DNA of 64,000 nucleotides from Coprococcus_C hominis. GTDB lineage: Bacteria > Bacillota > Clostridia > Lachnospirales > Lachnospiraceae. The position numbers were made by a program, and so were the translations under genes. The stretch's first letter is position 1. Every line of letters starts with the position of its first letter. The stretch is taken from assembly GCF_020687505.1 (NCBI RefSeq), contig NZ_JAJEQT010000003.1; one strand, 5' to 3'. A model generated the notes under the pieces. That model had not been told where the DNA came from and ran no database searches. It saw nothing but the letters and a program-made list of their open reading frames with translations. Of the stretch, positions 31,755 to 41,254 are shown one piece after another.

Positions 31755-33269
31755 ATGGCAAAATCAATCATGATTCAGGGCACCATGTCCAACGCGGGCA
31801 AATCTCTTATTGCGGCAGGACTTTGCCGCATATTTAAACAGGATGGTTACAAGGTTGCCCCATTCAAATCCCAGAACATGGCATTAAACTCCTATGTGAC
31901 AAGTGAGGGGCTGGAGATGGGACGTGCACAGGTTGTACAGGCGATGGCGGCCGGTGTGGAACCATCTGTGCGGATGAACCCGATCCTGCTTAAGCCGACG
32001 ACCGATATGGGTTCGCAGGTGATCGTGCAGGGACAGGTCGTAGGAAACATGCGCGCCATGGATTATTTTGCAAAGAAAAAAGAATATATTCCGGTGATCA
32101 GGGAAAGCTACGAGCAGCTTGCTGCAGATCACGACATCATTGTGATCGAGGGCGCGGGAAGTCCGGCGGAGATCAATCTGAAGCAGGATGATATCGTGAA
32201 TATGGGGATGGCGAAAATCGCGGATGCACCAGTGCTTCTGGTTGGTGACATCGACCGCGGGGGTGTATTTGCGCAGCTAATCGGTACGGTGATGCTCTTG
32301 GAACCGGAGGAACAGGCACGAATCAAAGGTCTGATCGTGAACAAATTCCGTGGCGATAAGAAAATATTAGATCCGGGTATTACAATGTTAGAGGAACGGG
32401 CAGGTAAGCCGGTGCTCGGCGTGGTGCCGTATGCAGATGTGGATATCGAGGATGAAGATTCTCTTGCGTCAAGTTTGGAAGAGACGCATATACAGGCGGA
32501 AATTGATGTGGCTGTGATCCGGTTCCCGCGCATCTCGAATTTCACAGATATGCAGGCGCTCAGCATGGAGCGGGATGTGTCAGTACGCTATGTGACAAAG
32601 CCGTCAGAACTAGGAGAACCGGATGTAATCTTACTTCCGGGTACCAAAAATACGATTCAGGATCTGCTCTGGCTGCGGGAAAGCGGACTGGAAGCAAAGA
32701 TTACGCGTCTGGCGAAGAAGGGCACCATCGTGTTCGGAATCTGTGGCGGGTATCAGATGCTTGGCGAATCACTCATGGACCCATTGCAGACGGAGAGTGC
32801 ACTTGGTAGTGTGCGTGGTATGGGATTGCTGCCGGTTACAACTGTGTTTGAAGAGGAAAAACAACTGGAGAACCGCGCATACCGGATTGGAATGTTGGAA
32901 GGGAATTTTGTGTCACTCAGCAATAAGAAAATTGCCGGTTATGAGATACACATGGGGCGGACGGAAGTTGCTGGCAAAACTACAACCCCCATTTATCCTT
33001 TCGTCAGCGATTCAGCAGGAACCGTACTCGGCTACACGGCAGGAACTGTGGCAGGCAGTTATATTCACGGCATCTTCGATGAAATTGCATTCCGTGAGGC
33101 ATTTATTGAACTGTTGTATGCGCGCAAAGGGAAAACACGGGGAGAAAGTGAACATTTGACCTTGCAGGAATACCGGGAACAGCAGTTTGACAAGCTGGCA
33201 CAGGTTCTGCGGGAAAGTCTTGATATGGAGAAAATCTACGAAATTCTGGGACTAATCAAGCAGGGATAA
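31755..33269 (+). CDS. cobQ: cobyric acid synthase
   Basis: A 504-residue glutamine-dependent amidotransferase that amidates the b, d, e and g side chains. The N-terminal dethiobiotin-synthetase-like domain begins IMIQGTMSNAGKSLIAAGLC with the P-loop. The C-terminal glutaminase domain has LLPGTKNTIQDL, GICGGYQMLG (Cys ~330) and GSYIHGIFD with the catalytic histidine. The start at ATG 31755 follows AAGGAGA; an ATG at 31737 overlapping the Fic stop lacks one. Also called cbiP in anaerobic pathways. cobO follows after 70 bases. Confidence 0.95.
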   Translation: MAKSIMIQGTMSNAGKSLIAAGLCRIFKQDGYKVAPFKSQNMALNSYVTSEGLEMGRAQVVQAMAAGVEPSVRMNPILLKPTTDMGSQVIVQGQVVGNMRAMDYFAKKKEYIPVIRESYEQLAADHDIIVIEGAGSPAEINLKQDDIVNMGMAKIADAPVLLVGDIDRGGVFAQLIGTVMLLEPEEQARIKGLIVNKFRGDKKILDPGITMLEERAGKPVLGVVPYADVDIEDEDSLASSLEETHIQAEIDVAVIRFPRISNFTDMQALSMERDVSVRYVTKPSELGEPDVILLPGTKNTIQDLLWLRESGLEAKITRLAKKGTIVFGICGGYQMLGESLMDPLQTESALGSVRGMGLLPVTTVFEEEKQLENRAYRIGMLEGNFVSLSNKKIAGYEIHMGRTEVAGKTTTPIYPFVSDSAGTVLGYTAGTVAGSYIHGIFDEIAFREAFIELLYARKGKTRGESEHLTLQEYREQQFDKLAQVLRESLDMEKIYEILGLIKQG

Positions 33270-33339
33270 AGTAATTCCTGTGTAAGCGGAAATAAACTCG
33301 AAATACAGAAAGCAGTAATAGATTATAAAGGAGACGGAA

Positions 33340-33888
33340 ATGATTCAGATCTATCATGGAGATGGAAAAGGAAAGACAACGGCGGCTGTGGGACTGGCTG
33401 TGCGCGCGGTGGGGAGCGGACTTCCTGTACTGTTTGTACAGTTTTTGAAGGATGATACGTCCGGAGAGATTGCAATGCTGCAGAGGCTTGGTGTCGAGAC
33501 ATTGCATGCCCCGCAGATGTATGGATTTGTGAGCCGGATGTGTGAGGAAGAGCTTGCAAAGACGCGTGCATATTTTGCAGATATGCTGGCGCAGGTTGAA
33601 ATGTGGATTGCAAAACAGAAAAAACAGCATGACGACGTGCGGAAGGAAAATACGGTTGAGGCGGTTGTTGTTTTGGATGAGGTTTTGCACGCTGTAAAGT
33701 ATGGGTTACTTGATGAGAGTACATTGATGGAAGTGCTGGAGAGCAATCAGGCGCAGATCGAATTCGTTCTGTCCGGACGGAATCCATCGGACAAGCTTCT
33801 GGCACTTGCAGATTATGTCACGGAAATGAAAAAGGAAAAGCATCCGTATGAACAGGGAATTTCTGCCAGAAAAGGGATAGAATTCTAA
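33340..33888 (+). CDS. cobO: cob(I)yrinic acid a,c-diamide adenosyltransferase
   Basis: 182 residues with YHGDGKGKTTAAVGLAVRA (P-loop near residues 6-13), FVQFLKDDTSGE and VLDEVLHAVKYGLLD, the hallmarks of the CobA/CobO/BtuR family. It transfers the 5'-deoxyadenosyl group of ATP to Co(I). AAAGGAG lies upstream. Last cobalamin gene of the window; a 50-base gap separates it from the Ser/Thr kinase gene. Confidence 0.95.
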   Translation: MIQIYHGDGKGKTTAAVGLAVRAVGSGLPVLFVQFLKDDTSGEIAMLQRLGVETLHAPQMYGFVSRMCEEELAKTRAYFADMLAQVEMWIAKQKKQHDDVRKENTVEAVVVLDEVLHAVKYGLLDESTLMEVLESNQAQIEFVLSGRNPSDKLLALADYVTEMKKEKHPYEQGISARKGIEF

Positions 33889-33938
33889 GGACTGTTGTGA
33901 TAAAATAAAACCGATCATCGACAAAAACAGGAGCGCAC

Positions 33939-35471
33939 ATGGAAGCACATCAGTTACCTTCGGGGACGTATCTGGAACAGAATAAATATTACATTGAGCG
34001 GGTGCTTGGAGATGGCGGATTTGGAATCACGTATCTTGGGTATGATGTGAAGCTGCAGCGGAAGGTTGCAATCAAAGAATTCTATATGCGCGGGTACTGC
34101 TACCGGAATCCCGGAGATCCGAATGTTTACACCGAGGCAGGTGAAAAACGTGAGAATTTCGAGAAGATGAAACAGCAGTATATTGAGGAAGGTCGTGTGC
34201 TGGCTGCCTTGGGAGAGCAGCCTGGTGTGGTAAATGTCTACACGTTTATTGAAGAGAACAACACAGCTTACCTTGTCATGGATTTTGTGGAAGGACAGTC
34301 GCTGGATGCATATGTGAAAGGCCGGGGAGGCAGGTTATCTGTGTCCGAGACTCTGGCAATCATGCGTCCGGTTATCCGTGCGTTGGCGGGTGTACATAAA
34401 CGAGGTGTGATCCACCGGGATATCAGCCCGGACAATATCATGATCACACATGACCGAAAGGTGAAGCTGATTGATTTTGGCGCTGCGCGAATGTATGGAA
34501 ATTATAATTATCTCCGCGTGCAAAAGGGTGGATATTCGCCAATCGAACAGGTGACACCGGGAGCGCAGATTGGACCGTATTCCGATGTATATGCGCTTTG
34601 TGCGACGATGTATACTTGCATGACCGGGGTGAAGGTGCCGCATGCCGTCGAGCGGGCAAAGCAGGACAGACTTGTGCCGCCATCTGCGATGGGACTTGTG
34701 ATCGCACCGCAGGAAGAAGCTGTTTTGATGCAGGGACTTGCAATTGATCCGGCACAGAGGTATGCAAATGCGGAACAGTTGTATCAGGCATTGTACGAGA
34801 CGTCGATGGAGCAAACAGGAAGCGTATCCATGATGACGCACAGTGGAATATCTCAGATGTTGGCGGATATGCAGGCAGACCGGAAAAAGCAGGCACATAG
34901 AAAAAAGCAGATTGGTATGGTCTGTGGTATTGTTCTGTTGTTGGGGATTGGAACTTTTATATATTTTCAGAGGACGCGAAATGGGGATGAGACAACGGCT
35001 GCTTCCGAAGCAACGACACAGCAGATCTTACAGACGGAGATAGATGCGAGTCCGGTGGAGGAAGTGGATTGTACTGCATATGCGCAGGAGTTTTATGATT
35101 TATGTGCGAAGCAGCACGAATCAAAGGGGAATACTCTGACACAGAGGGATGAATTTACAGTTGCTGCTAAAGAGACAGCGGCAAAAAGCGCGGCGTTGGT
35201 ATATACCAGCATGGATGAATTAAATGCCGCGTTAACGGAGATTGGCAATCAGGCGATTGCCACATATAAGATACCGAATACCGGATGGGTGACATATACA
35301 TTTTCTTTAAAGGAAGATGTCGCGACGGTAAAACAGGCATTGGATACTTATATTGCACAGATGAACGAGGAAAATCAGGGAACCGTGGATTTGGATAATT
35401 GTGCGTATCTTGGCGTCAGCGTAGCGCGAGCGCAGGATGGTACATATTTCTGGGCAGTATTTTATCAATAA
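33939..35471 (+). CDS. membrane Ser/Thr protein kinase
   Basis: 510 residues. The kinase domain spans ~1-280: glycine loop LGDGGFGITYLG, catalytic Lys in VAIKEFYM (~46), HRDISPDNIMI (~158-168), DFGAARMYG (~178). A single membrane segment IGMVCGIVLLLGIGTFIYF is at ~326-344, with an extracytoplasmic ~165-residue domain after it. HRDIS instead of HRDLK is common in Lachnospiraceae kinases and keeps the catalytic Asp. No PASTA repeats, so it differs from PrkC. The FHA protein at 42678 would be a natural reader of its phosphothreonines. A hybrid kinase gene follows after 32 bases. Confidence 0.9.
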   Translation: MEAHQLPSGTYLEQNKYYIERVLGDGGFGITYLGYDVKLQRKVAIKEFYMRGYCYRNPGDPNVYTEAGEKRENFEKMKQQYIEEGRVLAALGEQPGVVNVYTFIEENNTAYLVMDFVEGQSLDAYVKGRGGRLSVSETLAIMRPVIRALAGVHKRGVIHRDISPDNIMITHDRKVKLIDFGAARMYGNYNYLRVQKGGYSPIEQVTPGAQIGPYSDVYALCATMYTCMTGVKVPHAVERAKQDRLVPPSAMGLVIAPQEEAVLMQGLAIDPAQRYANAEQLYQALYETSMEQTGSVSMMTHSGISQMLADMQADRKKQAHRKKQIGMVCGIVLLLGIGTFIYFQRTRNGDETTAASEATTQQILQTEIDASPVEEVDCTAYAQEFYDLCAKQHESKGNTLTQRDEFTVAAKETAAKSAALVYTSMDELNAALTEIGNQAIATYKIPNTGWVTYTFSLKEDVATVKQALDTYIAQMNEENQGTVDLDNCAYLGVSVARAQDGTYFWAVFYQ

Positions 35472-35503
35472 AGAACAGGAAAACATAAGAAAAAAAGGAG
35501 AAC

Positions 35504-37156
35504 ATGGGGGATTTTGAAATGGATAAAAACGGGGATTTTAAGGAATCGTCAAAGGACAAATTGAATCGTGCCATCGCATCTATGTGCGATGAATGGTTGT
35601 TGATTGAGGAGATTGATCTGGAAGCGGATACATTTGAAATCCTGCACGATAATTTGCAGAAGCAGGGGATTCCGGTACCACGGAATTGTAGTTACAGCCA
35701 GCAGAATTTCGAGATGCAGGAGCTGGTTGCACCAGAATATCAGGAATATCGTTATAATTTCGGTGTGCGGGATAATCTGCGCAAGCTTCTGAAGCAGAGC
35801 GATACCGCGGAATGCGAGTATATTGTATGCACGGGAGAAAATGTATGGCGCAGAGATGTGTTCAAGGTAGTGGAATGGAAAGATGAGGAACCGAAGATTT
35901 TAAACTGGTTCCACATGAATATTGACAGCAAGAAGTCTGCGGAGCTAAAGCAGCGTCAGGCGATTCGGGATGCTTACCTGCAAAGTGAGCAGGCGTATGC
36001 AATCAAAAATATGTATCTTAAGCGGCTGAACGAGGAATTGCAGATGCCGATCAACATGATCGTCGGAAATGCATCCGTTGCGCGGACATTTGTCACGAAT
36101 CCGGAACGTGTGACCGCGTGTATCGAGGAGATTTCCCTTTCAGCAAAGGCAATCTTCCGTATGGTGCGTCAGATGATCAATACAGACGCGATACAGCAGG
36201 GTACGACGCTGTTGCAGATGCAGCAGACATCTGTAGAAAATCTGTGGAGAAATACGCTTGATATTGTCAAGCCATCCATGCGGCTTCGGCGGCACACAAT
36301 GCATCTGGACATGGCACAGCTTTACCATCGCAATGTGATTGGCGATGTGGAGAAGATGCAGCAGATATTGTTGAATTTATTGCAAAATGCAATTGATTAT
36401 ACGCCATATCAGGGCGAGATATTTTGTGGGATCAAAGAGAAACCGATGGACGAAACGACCGGATACTTTGAATTTTATGTGCAGGACAATGGAGTCGGTA
36501 TGTCTGAGGAGTTTCGGAAGATTATGTTCGAGCCATTTGCAAGAGAGCATTCAGACCGGATTGAGCGTGTGGAAGGCTCTGGCTTGGGGTTGATGATCGT
36601 GCAGAATTTGGTTCGTCTGCTGGATGGAGAGATTGAGGTTGAGACAAAGACTGGTCATGGGACGAAGATCACAGTTGGAATGAAACTGCGATATGGAACA
36701 GAGTCCAAGGATGCCGAAGGAGAGATCCAGTATTTTGACTGGAGCGATTGGGAATCTGCGCGCGAGAGGAAAACGATGTTTTCCGGACAGCATGTGCTGG
36801 TTGTAGATGATAATGATATTACCGCTTCGATTGAGGAGCAGATTTTGACAGAACGTGGACTTGTTGTTGACCGTGCGATCAATGGAGAGGATGCAATCTG
36901 CATGTTTGAACGGTCACCGGCGCATTACTATGATCTGATATTGATGGATATGGGATTGCCGTTTATGGATGGTTATGCAACAACAATGGGAATACGACAG
37001 CTTCGCGAGGATGGAAGGACGGTTCCAGTGATTGCGTTGTCTTCCCGGTTATATGCAGACGATGAGTTTCATGGAGAAGAATATGGAATGAAAGCAAGGC
37101 TTCAAAAACCTGTCAGTGCAAGGAAACTGATGGAAGCCGTGCGCGAATATATATAA
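35504..37156 (+). CDS. hybrid histidine kinase/response regulator lacking the phosphoacceptor histidine
   Basis: 550 residues, soluble. A PAS-like N-terminal part (~1-145) leads to a HisKA-like helix where the usual SHExRTP reads NEELQMPINMIVG (~174-186), so the histidine is Glu. The HATPase domain is intact: LLQNAIDYTPY (~293), QDNGVGMSEEF, EGSGLGLMIVQNLV. The C-terminal receiver (~428-550) has VVDDND, LILMDMGLP (Asp ~482), ALSS and LQKPVS. It may act by binding ATP, dephosphorylating or serving as a receiver for another kinase. It lies between the Ser/Thr kinase and the aryl-CoA operon. Confidence 0.88.
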   Translation: MGDFEMDKNGDFKESSKDKLNRAIASMCDEWLLIEEIDLEADTFEILHDNLQKQGIPVPRNCSYSQQNFEMQELVAPEYQEYRYNFGVRDNLRKLLKQSDTAECEYIVCTGENVWRRDVFKVVEWKDEEPKILNWFHMNIDSKKSAELKQRQAIRDAYLQSEQAYAIKNMYLKRLNEELQMPINMIVGNASVARTFVTNPERVTACIEEISLSAKAIFRMVRQMINTDAIQQGTTLLQMQQTSVENLWRNTLDIVKPSMRLRRHTMHLDMAQLYHRNVIGDVEKMQQILLNLLQNAIDYTPYQGEIFCGIKEKPMDETTGYFEFYVQDNGVGMSEEFRKIMFEPFAREHSDRIERVEGSGLGLMIVQNLVRLLDGEIEVETKTGHGTKITVGMKLRYGTESKDAEGEIQYFDWSDWESARERKTMFSGQHVLVVDDNDITASIEEQILTERGLVVDRAINGEDAICMFERSPAHYYDLILMDMGLPFMDGYATTMGIRQLREDGRTVPVIALSSRLYADDEFHGEEYGMKARLQKPVSARKLMEAVREYI

Positions 37157-37178
37157 AATTAAGGAGTCGCAAAAGAAA

Positions 37179-38813
37179 ATGCCAGTTACAGAGTACCTAG
37201 AGAGAAATGCCAGATTGTACCCGGATGAGGTTGCACTGGTGGAGTTGAATCCGGATGAGCCGGATACGAGAAGAACTTCGTGGAAGGAGTTCGAGCTGAT
37301 ACAGCCATCGAGATTTGAGCCGTATCGAAGAGAGATTACATGGAGTGTCTTCGATGAGAAGGCAAACCGGTTTGCCAACATGCTGATCGGGCGAGGCATC
37401 AAGAAGGGCGATAAGGTCGCAATCCTGATGTATAACTGTCTGGAATGGCTGCCGATTTATTTCGGCGTTCTGAAGACAGGAGCCATCGCCGTGCCGTTTA
37501 ATTTCCGGTATGATGCAGAAGAGATTTTATATTGTGCAGAGCTTGCAGAGGTTGATATGATCGTGTTTGGCCCGGCGTTCATCGGACGAATCGAGACAAA
37601 TGCAGAGCGGCTTTCCAAGGGAAGACTGTTGATCTATGTCGGGGATAACTGTCCGGAATTCGCAGAGAGCTATCATCAGCTCGTGGCAGATTGTTCGAGC
37701 CATGCACCAAATGTGGAGATCACAGACGATGATTTTGGAGCGATTTATTTTTCATCCGGAACGACCGGATTCCCGAAGGCAATTTTACATAAACACCAGA
37801 GCTTAACACAGGCCGCACAGATGGAGCAGAAGCATCACGGCACGAGCCGGGATGATACGTTCCTGTGTATCCCGCCACTGTACCATACCGGTGCGAAGTT
37901 CCACTGGATGGGAAGTCTGGTGGCAGGCAGCAAGGCTGTGCTCTTAAAGGGCACAAAACCGGAGACGATTCTCTCCGCTGTGTCGAGTGAGCATTGTACG
38001 ATCGTCTGGCTGCTCGTTCCGTGGGCACAGGATATTCTGGATGCGTTAGACCGCGGGGACCTGAAGTTAGAGGATTATGAGCTTTCGCAGTGGCGGCTTA
38101 TGCATATCGGTGCACAGCCGGTACCGCCATCGCTGATCAAGCGCTGGAAAGAATATTTCCCACATCACCAGTACGATACGAACTATGGACTTTCCGAGTC
38201 AACCGGACCGGGCTGCGTGCATCTGGGTGTGGAGAATATCCATAAGGTCGGTGCGATCGGTGTGCCGGGTTACCGTTGGGAATGTAAGATCGTGGACGAG
38301 AACGGTGTGACAGTCCCACAGGGCGAAGTCGGAGAGCTCTGTGTCAAGGGACCGGGCGTGATGACCTGTTATTATAGAAATGAGGAAGCAACCGCGGAGA
38401 CAATCAAGGACGGCTGGTTGTTCACCGGAGATATGGCAAGACAGGACGAGGATGGATTCTATTTCCTTGTTGACCGGAAGAAGGATGTCATCGTCAGTGG
38501 AGGCGAGAATATCTATCCGGTACAGATCGAGGATTTCCTGCGCAAGCATGACAAGATCAAGGACGTGGCAGTTATTGGACTTCCAGACCGCCGGTTGGGC
38601 GAGAAGACCGCTGCGATCATCGAGATCAAGGATGGCATGACCTGCACAGAGGAAGAAATCGAGAACTTCTGTCTGGAGCTTCCAAGATATAAGAGACCAA
38701 AGCAGATTATTTTCCATGAGATTCCGCGTAATGCGACCGGAAAGATCGAGAAGCCGAAACTGCGTGAGATGTACGGCGCAGACAAGCTGGTAGAGAAGGA
38801 AAATGAGGCATAA
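37179..38813 (+). CDS. class I adenylate-forming acyl/aryl-CoA ligase
   Basis: 544 residues of the AMP-binding superfamily. Core motifs: IYFSSGTTGFPKAILHKHQ (P-loop-like, ~188-206), YGLSESTGPG, GWLFTGDMARQDEDGFYFLV and the C-terminal Lys in NATGKIEKPKL. It activates a carboxylate with ATP and transfers it to CoA. With iorA and iorB directly downstream (23-base gap) the likely substrate is an aryl acid such as phenylacetate or indoleacetate, although the exact one cannot be read. AAGGAG lies upstream. First gene of a three-gene metabolic operon set among signalling genes. Confidence 0.9.
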   Translation: MPVTEYLERNARLYPDEVALVELNPDEPDTRRTSWKEFELIQPSRFEPYRREITWSVFDEKANRFANMLIGRGIKKGDKVAILMYNCLEWLPIYFGVLKTGAIAVPFNFRYDAEEILYCAELAEVDMIVFGPAFIGRIETNAERLSKGRLLIYVGDNCPEFAESYHQLVADCSSHAPNVEITDDDFGAIYFSSGTTGFPKAILHKHQSLTQAAQMEQKHHGTSRDDTFLCIPPLYHTGAKFHWMGSLVAGSKAVLLKGTKPETILSAVSSEHCTIVWLLVPWAQDILDALDRGDLKLEDYELSQWRLMHIGAQPVPPSLIKRWKEYFPHHQYDTNYGLSESTGPGCVHLGVENIHKVGAIGVPGYRWECKIVDENGVTVPQGEVGELCVKGPGVMTCYYRNEEATAETIKDGWLFTGDMARQDEDGFYFLVDRKKDVIVSGGENIYPVQIEDFLRKHDKIKDVAVIGLPDRRLGEKTAAIIEIKDGMTCTEEEIENFCLELPRYKRPKQIIFHEIPRNATGKIEKPKLREMYGADKLVEKENEA

Positions 38814-38836
38814 AGAACAAAAGGAGTAAATTATAA

Positions 38837-40579
38837 ATGAAAGAATTGATGTTAGGGAATAAGGCACTTGCACGCGGTCTGTACGAAGCCGGATGCAAAG
38901 TGATTTCCAGTTATCCGGGTACACCGAGTACAGAGATCACAGAGGAAGCCGCTTTATACGATGAGATCTATTGTGAGTGGGCACCAAATGAGAAGGTGGC
39001 TATGGAAGTGGCACATGGCGCGAGTCTGGGTGGAGTCAGAAGCGCAACGGCAATGAAGCATGTTGGATTGAATGTGGCAGCAGACCCATTGTTCACGATC
39101 TCTTATCAGGGATTAAATGCAGGTCTGGTTGTCTGCGTGGCAGATGATCCGGGTATGCATTCTTCCCAGAATGAGCAGGATTCCAGACACTATGCTGAAG
39201 CTGCAAAGGTGCCGATGTTGGAGCCGGCAGATTCAGAGGAAGCGCGCGTATTTGCAAAGCGTGCGTACGAATTATCTGAGAAGTTCAATACACCTGTATT
39301 CCTTAAGATGTGCACGCGTGTAGCACATTCACAGAGTGTTGTAAATACGGAGGAGCGGATCGTTCCAGAGCAGGTTCCTTACAAGAAGGATCCGACAAAG
39401 GTTATGATGACGAAGAATTCCCGCGATGCGCATGTGCGCGTGGAGCAGCGGACAAAGGATCTGATCGCATTTGCTGAGAATTGTGATCTGAACCGCGTGG
39501 AGATGGGAGATACATCCATCGGATTTATCACAAGCTCCACATCGTATCAGTACGCAAAGGAAGTGTATGGCGATAATGCAAGCTATCTGAAGCTTGGTAT
39601 GATCTGGCCGCTTCCAGAGAAGCTGATTTTAGACTTTGCAGAGCATGTGGATAAGGTTGTAGTCTTGGAAGAGTTAGATCCATTTATTGAGAATCACTGT
39701 AGAAAGCTCGGTCTGGAAGTTGTCGGCAAAGAGACATTCCCGATCTGTGGCGAATTCTCACAGAATCTGGTGCGTACGGCACTTGGCGGAGATGCACCGG
39801 AAGAGCTGGCACTTGCCGATGAGATTCCGGGACGTCCACCAGTTATGTGTGCGGGCTGTCCACACCGTGGAATCTTCTACATCCTTTCGAAATTAAAGTG
39901 TATGGTCTATGGTGATATCGGATGTTATACATTGGGCGCCGTGGCACCGTTGAATGCGATGGACTTAAATGTCTGCATGGGTGCGTCTTGCTCCGGTCTG
40001 CATGGCTTTAATAAAGCGATGGGTGAACAGGGCGAGAAGATGAGTGTCGGTGTAATCGGAGATTCGACCTTCATTCATTCCGGTATTACCGGTATTACAG
40101 ATATCGCTTACAATATGAGCAATTCGACCGTGATTATCCTGGATAATTCAATCACAGGTATGACCGGACATCAGCAGAATCCGACAACCGGTAAGAATCT
40201 GCGTGGTGAACCGGCCGGTAAGGTGAATCTCGAAGCGCTCTGTGCAGCACTTGGATTCAACCGTGTCACAGTTGTTGATCCGTACGATCTCGCAGAGGTG
40301 GAGCGTGTCGTGAAGGAAGAGCTTGCCGCAGAGGAGCCAAGTATCATTATCAGCCGCCGTCCGTGTGTTATGATCAAGGGTACGGTACATAAGCCGCCAA
40401 TCAAGGTGGATACCGATAAATGTGTCGGCTGTAAGATGTGTATGAAGATCGGATGTCCTGCGATTTCCGTGCGGGATAAGAAGGCAGTGATCGATACAAC
40501 GTTGTGTATCGGTTGTGAAGTATGTACACAGATGTGTAAATTCGGCGCATTGTGTCCGGCAGCAAAGGAGGGCAGGTAA
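38837..40579 (+). CDS. iorA: indolepyruvate ferredoxin oxidoreductase, alpha subunit
   Basis: 580 residues. The pyrimidine-binding and TPP-binding domains are in the usual order: SYPGTPSTEITEEAALYD near the start, MCAGCPHRGIFYILSK and YGDIGCYTLG centrally, GDSTFIHSGITG with the TPP metal-binding region and DNSITGMTGHQQNP. Two 4Fe-4S motifs are at the C-terminus (CVGCKMCMKIGCP, CIGCEVCTQMC). It oxidatively decarboxylates aryl pyruvates to aryl-CoA, reducing ferredoxin, in aromatic amino acid fermentation. AAGGAG upstream; iorB starts one base after its stop. Confidence 0.95.
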   Translation: MKELMLGNKALARGLYEAGCKVISSYPGTPSTEITEEAALYDEIYCEWAPNEKVAMEVAHGASLGGVRSATAMKHVGLNVAADPLFTISYQGLNAGLVVCVADDPGMHSSQNEQDSRHYAEAAKVPMLEPADSEEARVFAKRAYELSEKFNTPVFLKMCTRVAHSQSVVNTEERIVPEQVPYKKDPTKVMMTKNSRDAHVRVEQRTKDLIAFAENCDLNRVEMGDTSIGFITSSTSYQYAKEVYGDNASYLKLGMIWPLPEKLILDFAEHVDKVVVLEELDPFIENHCRKLGLEVVGKETFPICGEFSQNLVRTALGGDAPEELALADEIPGRPPVMCAGCPHRGIFYILSKLKCMVYGDIGCYTLGAVAPLNAMDLNVCMGASCSGLHGFNKAMGEQGEKMSVGVIGDSTFIHSGITGITDIAYNMSNSTVIILDNSITGMTGHQQNPTTGKNLRGEPAGKVNLEALCAALGFNRVTVVDPYDLAEVERVVKEELAAEEPSIIISRRPCVMIKGTVHKPPIKVDTDKCVGCKMCMKIGCPAISVRDKKAVIDTTLCIGCEVCTQMCKFGALCPAAKEGR

Positions 40580-40580
40580 G

Positions 40581-41156
40581 ATGGAAACAAAGAATATTAT
40601 GATCGTCGGTGTCGGCGGACAGGGTACGTTGCTTGCCAGCAAGATATTAGGACATGTGCTGCTCTCACAGAATTTTGATGTGAAGGTTTCCGAGGTGCAT
40701 GGTATGAGCCAGCGTGGCGGAAGCGTTGTCACATATGTAAGATATGGTGAGAAGGTGTATTCACCGGTCATTGACAAGGGCGAGGCAGATGCGATTGTCG
40801 CATTTGAGAAGCTCGAAGCGGCAAGATGGATTTCCTACCTGAAGAAGGGTGGACAGATCATCGTGAATACACAGGAGGTAGAGCCGATGCCGGTTATCAC
40901 AGGTGCTGCGGAGTATCCGCAGGAGCTTGTCTCCAAGATGGAGGCAGCCGGTGCGAATGTCGATGCGAAGGATTTCCTCGCTATCGCCGAGGAGGCAGGT
41001 TCTGCCAAGGCGGTAAATATCGCACTCATGGGAAGACTTTCGAAATATTTCCCGGAGATTCCGGAGCATGCATGGGAAGAAGCAATCGATGCAATCGTTG
41101 CGGAGAAGTTTCGTGCTTTAAACCATAAAGCATTTGAACTTGGAAGAAATGCATAG
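40581..41156 (+). CDS. iorB: indolepyruvate ferredoxin oxidoreductase, beta subunit
   Basis: 191 residues of the gamma-type (POR_N-like) subunit fold: IMIVGVGGQGTLLASKILG at the start and EVHGMSQRGGSVVTYVRYG following, both diagnostic for IorB. It completes the IorAB enzyme. The start at ATG 40581 has AAAGGAGGG within the iorA end; translation is coupled. Its stop lies in a segment that can fold as a pseudoknot (41155-41184). Confidence 0.95.
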   Translation: METKNIMIVGVGGQGTLLASKILGHVLLSQNFDVKVSEVHGMSQRGGSVVTYVRYGEKVYSPVIDKGEADAIVAFEKLEAARWISYLKKGGQIIVNTQEVEPMPVITGAAEYPQELVSKMEAAGANVDAKDFLAIAEEAGSAKAVNIALMGRLSKYFPEIPEHAWEEAIDAIVAEKFRALNHKAFELGRNA

Positions 41157-41187
41157 GCAGGTGTAAACTTTGCCTGAAAACACCTTT

Positions 41188-41244
41188 CCTTTGTTCGTGT
41201 AATATAAGGACATCAGCAAGAGCTGAAAAACAAACGAACAAAGG
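41188..41244 (+). promoter_or_regulatory. 11-bp inverted repeat covering the ribosome site of the next gene
   Basis: CCTTTGTTCGT (41188-41198) pairs perfectly with ACGAACAAAGG (41234-41244). The right arm runs into the AAAGGAGAGG ribosome site of the gene at 41255. It could be a translational switch hairpin in RNA or a protein operator in DNA. Confidence 0.65.
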
Positions 41245-41254
41245 AGAGGTAAAA

